From: Scalesia atractyloides
Lineage: Eukaryota; Streptophyta; Magnoliopsida; Asterales; Asteraceae
NCBI GenBank assembly: GCA_947069175.1
Contig: CAMTDV010000017.1
Location: forward strand, 45,579,137 to 45,643,136
Direction of reading: 5' to 3'
DNA: 64,000 nt
Both the position numbers and the translations under genes were made by a program. Below, in pieces: positions 57,882 through 64,000 of this stretch; position 1 is the first letter of the stretch; each line of letters opens with the position of its first letter. Below the pieces are notes generated by a model. The model was not told the origin of the DNA, did no database searches, and saw nothing but the letters and a program-made list of their open reading frames with translations.

Positions 57882-59027
57882 TGTCGCAACCCCCGACCCC
57901 TACCCCGGAAGCGGGAGCCGCGAGAACCGCAGACAGGTGATACCGGTGTTTATTAATTTGGCAACGGAATTAAAATATCAGGATCGTAGTTAGAAAATAT
58001 TATCTGAGTTTCAAAAACACCAAACTTTTATATTAAACAAATCGGATAAAATCCATGTTTCAGTTACAATACATTCGTAGGGGTAAACCCTAATTTATGA
58101 AAAACATAAACTCATTTTTATTTAGGTAACTGTTATAGCCCCTTTTCTAAGCCTTCAATACTCTCCAGCTGGCTTCTATTAGCTTCATATTAAGTTACCT
58201 TAAACGCGTTTTAAAAACATTTTATCAGCAAGAAATACTGACGAGTTCATTCTATTTTATAAAATGACACATCATTATACTTTACAGTACTAAGAGCGAT
58301 TACAGTGTAAGTTTTCTATCAATTATTCTACACGATTGGCGACTGGGGACACTCCCCCGTCCTTATGTGGGTCCTGTCTCCCAACAAGTAACGGTTCCTG
58401 TCACACCCTTGGTGACTGTGGACTAGTAATGTGCAAAACCCCAACTACTGGCAACAATTATAGATTACACAGACTTAATCCCTGTAAGTATAACTGAAAA
58501 ACATTTGAGGTTTTGTAAAGTAATTTGGTAAAAAGAGAGAATGACTCACATTTAAAACTTAGGTGTTCCTACGGCTTTTCTGGTGATAATTCATGATTAC
58601 TTCCTGCAATTTCTATTAAAACATACAACGCACACGTGTTAGTAAATTAACCCAAGTCACTTTAGCCATACAACACGAGACAGAACCCCAGCGAATCTTA
58701 GTCAGGCACGGCCTTGACATGCGTCGGTGGGTCCTAAATCAATCGGGTAGGATGCCCATACAACACGAGATAGAACCCCAACGAACTTAGTTGGGCAGAG
58801 CCTTGACATGCGTTGGTGGGTCCTAAATCGGGTAGGGTAACGAATTAGTGATCGGGGATTAAAATACTTACATCGGGCAGCGCTTCGCAGGTTTAGGGGG
58901 CGTTGATCAGAAAAACGGGGATAGAGAGAGTATACGATCGAATTTTTCGTTCGATTTTGAGCACAGACTTCAGTCCCACGCTGCTCTATTTATACCCAAA
59001 ATTGGCTTCTCCTACGCATCGCGCGGG
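57882..59027 (-). repeat. LTR fragment of a gypsy-type element, interrupted at 59,027
   Basis: In plus orientation it starts TGTCGCAACCCCCGACCCC, a common LTR start of this type. It is broken by the next LTR within GCATCGCGCGGG, and the remainder would lie beyond the window. A direct duplication of about 88 bp (58,668-58,755 and 58,756-58,843) contains CATACAACACGAGA and TTGACATGCGT. Confidence 0.55.
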
Positions 59028-59420
59028 TGTCACACCCCGACCCGCAGCGGAAAAGGTGATCGGGGCATAATTGGGTTATCATCAAAGCTCATGACATTTA
59101 TTATATGTTTCATATTCATTAATACAATTTAATGGAAATAAATGATACACCATATTCTAACTATCTGTCTAAGCTTCTTGGTTCTCTTCTAAGGCATATC
59201 CTATGTTTTCCTTGCTTCAACCTGTTCACCTGTATCATGTGTAAAACGGTTTTTGGATCAACATAATGTTGGCGAGTGAATCCTATGGAAAAACATTTGA
59301 ACAAGTTTATCCAATTGATTATAAATAATGTGCATACCACATATGAGTAAATGTAGATGTAAATTTATTCACACAACACATAATATTGAATATTAAACTC
59401 ACATACACCAAATGATTGTT

Positions 59421-59742
59421 TTGAGGCACGCGATGTTCGACTCGTCTCCCACGAGGAACTGATGGGCCTAATGAATGAGTTTTTGAGGCACGCGTTGTTC
59501 TTACGAACTGATGGGCCTTAATGAATGAGTTTTGAGGCACGCGTTGTTCTCGTCTCCCACGAGGAACTGATGGGCCTAATGTATGAGTTTTGAGGCACGC
59601 GTTGTTCTCGTCTCCCACGAGGAACTGATGGGCCTAATGTATGAGTTTTGAGGCACGCGTTGTTCTTACGAACTGATGGGCCTTAATGAATGAGTTTTGA
59701 GGCACGCGTTGTTCTCGTCTCCCACGAGGAACTGATGGGCCT
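59421..59742. repeat. six tandem units of 49-62 bp in the LTR, two alternating variants
   Basis: Units start TTGAGGCACGCG at 59,421, 59,483, 59,532, 59,590, 59,648 and 59,697. Units 1, 3, 4 and 6 hold a hairpin CTCGT-CTCCC-ACGAG. Units 2 and 5 have TTACG instead and are about 9 bp shorter. All end AACTGATGGGCCT. Confidence 0.95.
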
Positions 59743-60235
59743 GAATAATTTGCATACAACTTTGACAATATGTAATACATCACAACCAAACAATAGTTAC
59801 ATTCTAATTTAGTTCATATAATGGTATGGCACGAATTTGCATAAGAGAATTAATTTAAGCGACACATGATACACCCCAAAACATGAATAAAAAGGGGAGT
59901 TTGTAAGAATTCACTCACATTGGGTGCGTTCGGTTGATGACGTTGATTGCACGCGAAGTGGTTTTAACCACAAGTGAGATTAAACCTAGATAAATCGCAT
60001 TACGGTTTGGTAAGTAAACGGGTTTTATTAATCTATTTTAGTAGGTTTGTTGGGTGTATTTTTTTTGTGAGTTTGAGGCTATTTTCTAAAAAAAATGTTA
60101 TTTTTAAGTATTTATGATTGATTTTTAATTAAAATAATTGAATAAAAATAATAAAAAAATATTTTATTTTTGCTACAGTAACTTTGACTATTGTTGACTT
60201 TGACTATCGTTGACCGGTTTATAGGCATATTGTTG

Positions 60236-60307
60236 TGCGCCGGGTGAGGCTCGAACCCGAGACCTCCCGTACGCGTGCACGCAGCTCTACCAACTGAGCT
60301 ACGTGTC
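60236..60307 (-). other. tRNA-like module 1 in the LTR
   Basis: The minus strand has a perfect D arm and A box (TAGCTCAGTTGGTAGAGC) and a B box (GGGTTCGAGCC) 26 bases later. Acceptor and T stems do not pair properly, so it is not a functional tRNA gene. Confidence 0.75.
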
Positions 60308-60402
60308 TAACCCGTTATATATCCGATTTTAATTATATATATATATTAATTAGAATTAACAGAAAATCCTTTATTATTAAAAACGAATTAATTCTCGAGA
60401 AC

Positions 60403-60478
60403 CGGTGCGCTCCACAGGTCTCGAACCCGGGACCTGTGGGTTAGCGGACACACACTCCACCGCTGGACTGTGTGTCTC
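60403..60478 (-). other. tRNA-like module 2 in the LTR
   Basis: The minus strand has an A-box region AGTCCAGCGGTGGAGT and a B box GGGTTCGAGAC. The B box is the loop of a 9 bp inverted repeat, CCACAGGTC / GACCTGTGG. Confidence 0.7.
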
Positions 60479-60567
60479 ACTTGGTAATAAACTCAGTTAT
60501 CATTATATTTAACATATACACAAAACACTCCGGTTCTGTTTTGCGAAAAAGAGGATTTTTATCAAGG

Positions 60568-60648
60568 CGGCGTGTGAGGGACTATACTCGAACTCGTGAC
60601 CTTAGCTTTAAAAGTGCACACAGTCCACCGCTGGACTGTGTGTCTAAC
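60568..60648 (-). other. tRNA-like module 3 in the LTR
   Basis: Shares with module 2 the element GTCCAGCGGTGGA, here inside a perfect 10 bp inverted repeat ACACAGTCCA / TGGACTGTGT. The B box is GAGTTCGAGT. Modules 1 and 3 are both followed by TAACCCG and then GATTTTAATTATA, evidence that the block was duplicated. Confidence 0.7.
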
Positions 60649-61352
60649 CCGGTAATTATCTTGATTTTAATTATACTTAACCATTACTGAACTTCGTCTT
60701 CTTCACCGGTTTTAACCGGAAGTGACGACGGACTGGTTCGAAAAGTTAATTCATGTTCCTTTAGTGTTTTATGATCAATTACAGTCGAGATAAAAGTAAA
60801 AAGGAAAGGAATTAGGCGTGAAAAATACCGACTGATTTTACTCTGTTTTCCGGCAGAACTCCGGCGACAGAACCCTTTTTCCGGCGACAAGTCTCTTGCA
60901 GCAGAGAGTCTTCCGAAAGGTTACAAAGGTTGTGGGTGACTTCGGTGAAGGTTTAGGGGGTTCCAGTAAGCTTAGAAATTACTGATACGGTTTTCCGGCG
61001 GTATTTCAAGTATTTCCGGCGATTGATTTTTCGCCGAGAAAAGGTGCGATTTGAATGTGAAAGACTTCTGGCGAGTTGTGGTTGAATTTATAGGGTAGTA
61101 TTGAGATGAATAGGGTCTGAATTCGGTCTTAATTCGGAGTCATCCGTTCTCCGGCGGTTACAGCTGATGTCGCGGGTTCAGACGTCGGTTATAACCGTCG
61201 CAGGAGTTAAGTCTTCGGTTATTTTGAGCGATAACGTAAATAAACGGCGAAGTCGTCGGGATTTCCGACGACTGTTATTTTGGGCGCAATAATTTAACTT
61301 CTGAAATTGAATATTTGAATTAATTGTTTTCTGTTATTACCAGAAAATCAAA

Positions 61353-61434
61353 GTGGCGGAGCGGTTGTTCGGTTAAGAGATAAGTCTTTGGTTTGACCCG
61401 GTATAGACCCGAGTTCGAAACCCGGCATGGGTAA
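61353..61434 (+). other. tRNA-like module 4 in the LTR (plus strand)
   Basis: An A box TGGCGGAGCGGTT and a B box GAGTTCGAAACCCGG about 50 bases apart resemble class II (Ser/Leu) tRNA spacing. The T stem pairs at four of five positions. The acceptor stem does not pair. Confidence 0.6.
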
Positions 61435-61619
61435 AACATTTTTATTTTGCTATTTTTGACAGATTTTCAAAAACTAAATTCATATCCCCGCATAATAATT
61501 GATTACGGATCGTTTAAAATTATTTTGGGCATTTAATTCGCAACTAAAATTTTAACTGACTGTTCGGTTGATAAACGGAGCGGGTTTGGTAAATCCGGTT
61601 TTTTTTTACGGATGTTACA

Positions 61620-63114
61620 GTATCCCCTGCTTTTAGAAATTTCGTCCCGAAATTTAAACAGGGATATAATTGACTAAAAGAATGATGGTGTTTAGTTTTG
61701 ACAGTTACATACTTAGAAGAAATAAGGGTTTAAGTTTTTGTTTGAGGCGGTAACGTTCCTTGTAAAGGTTAAGTAACCTAATACAGGAATCGCTTTTTGT
61801 TGCCTACTGTATAAGTATTGTTAAGCAGGAATGATTCGCTAAAATGATATCACGCATAAAAGTTTGAATATGCTTAGGGTTATATCCTAAGGCAGAAATT
61901 CTACAATCTACACAAATAAACACAACAACTAACAATTGTATCCACATTCTGATAGCATATATGTTTGAATGGTGATGGTTCCTCTCTCGTTTGTTATGAT
62001 GGAGAGGTTAGTCTATATAGAAATGGATCACAATCCAATTTCTTTAAATAGTGAGATGATATAAATGTAACACAATTTCAACCAAGGCAATAGTAAATCC
62101 TACATGGAACTTCTCATAACCGCCTGATAACGCCTCTGATCCTTTGACAAAAATACTTATATATAGGAAGTACCAGCGGCGTATCCACCATATTCTTGTC
62201 AAATTTTCATTGGTTTTATCAGTGAATTATGATTAGTCCTATAATTCTACAATCAATACAACAAACATAAATTACTGAAATGAAATATATCTGGGCGATC
62301 AAGGCTCAATCAAACGGAGCCGATCGTATTGTATGTACTGAAATTGAAATGTCTGTTCGCTCAAGGCTCAATCAAACGGAGCCGAACGTATTGAATGTAC
62401 TGAAATTGAAATTGTGTGCTCAAGGCTCAATCAAACGGAGCCGAGCGTATTGCATGTACTGAATATGAATAACTTAACCACACAAACAGCCTATGCATGG
62501 AACCTCTCATAACCGCCTGATAATGTCTCCGATCATTTGACAAAAATACTTATATATAGGAAGTACCAGCGGCGTATCCACCGTATTCTTGTCAAATTCT
62601 CATTGACTTCATCCGCCAGTTATGATTAGTTCTATGCGACTCTACAGCAAACACCACAACCACAAGATACTGATAATGAAAATGTATGTGCGTTCAAGGC
62701 TCAATCAAACGGAGCCGAACGTATTGCATGAACTGGAAATGTAAATTGATCTGTGTGCTCAAGGCTCAATCAAACGGAGCCGAGCGTATTGCATGTATTG
62801 AAATGTAAATTGAACTGTGTGCTCAAAGCTCAATCAACGGAGCCGAGCGTATTGCATGTATTGAAATGTAAAATGAAATGAAATGTATTGCATGTGAGAC
62901 ACACTCAACTTCTTTAAATGATAAGACTGAGATATGTCATGAAGTATGATGATATGAATATTAAATCAATGAGTATAAAACCAACTGAACTAGTAATTTG
63001 CATTAAAATTCTTGGATAAAATTCCAATTGAGATACGTGAAAATTGAGATAACCTAAAGAAAAACATAAAAACTAAGTGATTAGAGTTGAATCTTGATTC
63101 TTGGTGAGAGAAGG
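61620..63114. repeat. non-coding spacer of the gag-only element with duplicated repeat block
   Basis: CTCAATCAAACGGAGCCGA occurs at about 62,305, 62,367, 62,426, 62,699 and 62,765, with a sixth variant at 62,829. Each is followed by CGTATTGCATG or similar. A block containing TAACCGCCTGATAA, TATATATAGGAAGTACCAGC and GGCGTATCCACC is present twice (about 62,110-62,235 and 62,505-62,630). The whole block plus repeat cluster is therefore duplicated with a period near 395 bp. No gene. Confidence 0.85.
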
Positions 63115-64000
63115 CTAGTTAAGTGGTTGGTTTGGACCGTTAACATCTTCAACAGGATTGGCGTTGATGTTATAAACTCTTCCTCTTGCTGGTGGTGGAG
63201 CTGGGTTTGCTTGGTTTGCTTGGTTAACTGGGTTTGCTTGAGCTTGGGCGTTTATGATATTAACCAAACGAGGACACGTGTTTCTAAAATGGGTAGGGTC
63301 GCCACAATTGAAACAAGCTCGAACATATGGGTTCATGGGGTATTGAGGTTGTTGATATGTTTGGGTCATGGGTTGAGTAGGGGTTGAGGTTTGGTTTTGA
63401 GCGGTGCGGCAAACTTTGCTCAAATGACCGTAGCGTCCACAATTCGCACATAGTCGACAGGGTGAAGTAGTTGGATGGTGATAGAAACAGGTGTTGCATT
63501 GAGGGTGAGGTCCAATGTAAGGTTTCTTATTTGGGTAAGTTGAGTTGGGTGCTACTTGAGCGTTTGGGATAGTTTGAGGAGGTACAACTTGTGGAGCTGG
63601 TTGTTTGCGTTGGGTGACGGCGAAGACTTGCCCATCACGCTTTCTCTTAGATGTAGGTGGGGTAAAGGATTCGGTTCGGGTGGGGTTTGAGGTTTCCGTT
63701 GATGCTTTATCCTTCTTCTTCTCCTCTTTGAAATCTTTGTTCCGGATTCGGTTCTCGGTGAGCGCGGTTGCTAGCTCCATTGCTGCTTCCAAAGTTGCAG
63801 GCGAGGTGCTTATTACAGGGTCTTGAATCTTTGATGGAAGACCACGAATGTAGTGCTCAATCAAACGGTAGAGGGGAGTGAACAAGTTGGGAACCATTTG
63901 ATTTAGCTCAAGGAATCTCTTGTTGTATGTGGTGTGGTCGCCTTCCTTTTGTTTCAAAGCATGGAACTCATCCTCCAATTTCTTGATTTCACTTCTTGGG
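63115..64000 (-). CDS. gypsy Gag protein, intact to the window edge (5' partial)
   Basis: An uninterrupted frame of 295 codons ends with TAA at 63,115 and is open at 64,000. It starts in the capsid C-terminal region (LEDEFHALKQKEGDHTTYN, FLELNQMVPNLF, IEHYIRGLPSKIQD). It continues through a basic hinge (TSKRKRDGQVFAV) and a Pro/Gln-rich linker, has two zinc knuckles CANCGRYGHLSKVC and CFNCGDPTHFRNTC, and ends in an Asn/Ala/Pro-rich tail (ARGRVYNINANPVEDVNG). This is a Tekay-type chromovirus Gag. In relatives the frame continues into protease at about this point, but here it stops and no pol follows. It is the only long intact element ORF in the window, suggesting a fairly young copy. Confidence 0.9.
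   Translation of the reverse strand, partial: PRSEIKKLEDEFHALKQKEGDHTTYNKRFLELNQMVPNLFTPLYRLIEHYIRGLPSKIQDPVISTSPATLEAAMELATALTENRIRNKDFKEEKKKDKASTETSNPTRTESFTPPTSKRKRDGQVFAVTQRKQPAPQVVPPQTIPNAQVAPNSTYPNKKPYIGPHPQCNTCFYHHPTTSPCRLCANCGRYGHLSKVCRTAQNQTSTPTQPMTQTYQQPQYPMNPYVRACFNCGDPTHFRNTCPRLVNIINAQAQANPVNQANQANPAPPPARGRVYNINANPVEDVNGPNQPLN

Larger units (their letters stand above)
59028..61619 (-). repeat. 3' LTR, 2,592 bp, with hairpin repeats and tRNA-like modules
   Basis: In plus orientation it runs TGTCACACCCCGACC to GGATGTTACA. On its upstream (high) side the minus strand ends AGCAGGGGATAC, the polypurine position after a TTTCGGGACGAAATTTC stretch typical of gypsy 3' ends. It contains the tandem array at 59,421-59,742 and four tRNA-like modules at 60,236-61,436. 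No protein-coding frame is convincing. Confidence 0.85.
59028..64000 (-). mobile_element. gag-only gypsy element (3' LTR, non-coding spacer, gag), right end outside window
   Basis: Minus-strand order is gag (64,000-63,115), a non-coding repeat-rich spacer (63,114-61,620), a purine-rich end and a 3' LTR (61,619-59,028). No protease, RT or integrase lies between gag and LTR, so the element depends on enzymes from elsewhere. It is inserted in the LTR at 57,882. Confidence 0.75.

Noticed and set aside
60236..60307. Functional tRNA gene
   Set aside because: D arm and B box are good, but acceptor and T stems do not pair and no plausible anticodon arm forms.

Overview
The window looks like intergenic, repeat-packed chromosomal DNA of a flowering plant. 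Nearly every stretch that can be read is a plant transposable element or a gene fragment carried by one, and there is no intact single-copy host gene. The style of several families (TGTCACACCCCGA long LTRs, proline-rich MPPR gag proteins, tRNA-iMet primer sites) is what I associate with Asteraceae. That placement is inference from memory, not a search result.

Layout. 1-7.25 kb: a Ty1/copia element on the minus strand in a tandem-LTR arrangement, with a palindrome array in its leader and a clean hAT insertion. 7.25-11.9 kb: a gag-only gypsy-like element with a 3.2 kb LTR. 12.1-13.4 kb: a Mutator-like element with about 200 bp TIRs. 13.8-15.1 kb: an exon fragment and the tail of a reverse transcriptase with a restriction-like endonuclease. 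15.8-21.7 kb: a Helitron-like element carrying fragments of SRP54, a D-type cyclin and probably a LysM protein. 22.0-22.5 kb: a SINE with an internal duplication. 22.7-30.4 kb: a solo LTR (TSD ACGTC) split by a full but decayed gypsy element at 22,867-27,721. 30.9-35.2 kb: another long LTR containing a hAT element with host-like exons and a second SINE. 35.2-37.9 kb: Helitron ends, a MITE and a CACTA terminus. 38.4-43.2 kb: a chromodomain gypsy with perfect TSD TAATT but a chimeric 5' LTR. 44.7-53.4 kb: a complete CACTA element (TSD GAT, TNP2-type transposase) with three younger insertions. 53.6-54.4 kb: a terminal-inverted-repeat element with a Myb/trihelix-like pseudogene. 56.4-57.7 kb: a second large MULE. 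57.9-64 kb: an LTR split by a gag-only gypsy whose 3' LTR holds four tRNA-like modules, and whose gag ORF runs off the right edge.

How it works together: the region is a record of nested insertions. Autonomous-type machinery is present only as decayed copies (copia, two gypsy, CACTA). Most of the remaining elements (gag-only LTR elements, solo LTRs, SINEs, MITEs, Helitron, MULEs) are non-autonomous. The best candidates for new biology are the tandem tRNA-like modules inside an LTR, the palindrome array shared by a copia leader and its LTR, the chimeric LTR flanked by intact TSDs, and the Helitron gene captures. All family calls rest on motifs and alignments made by eye.
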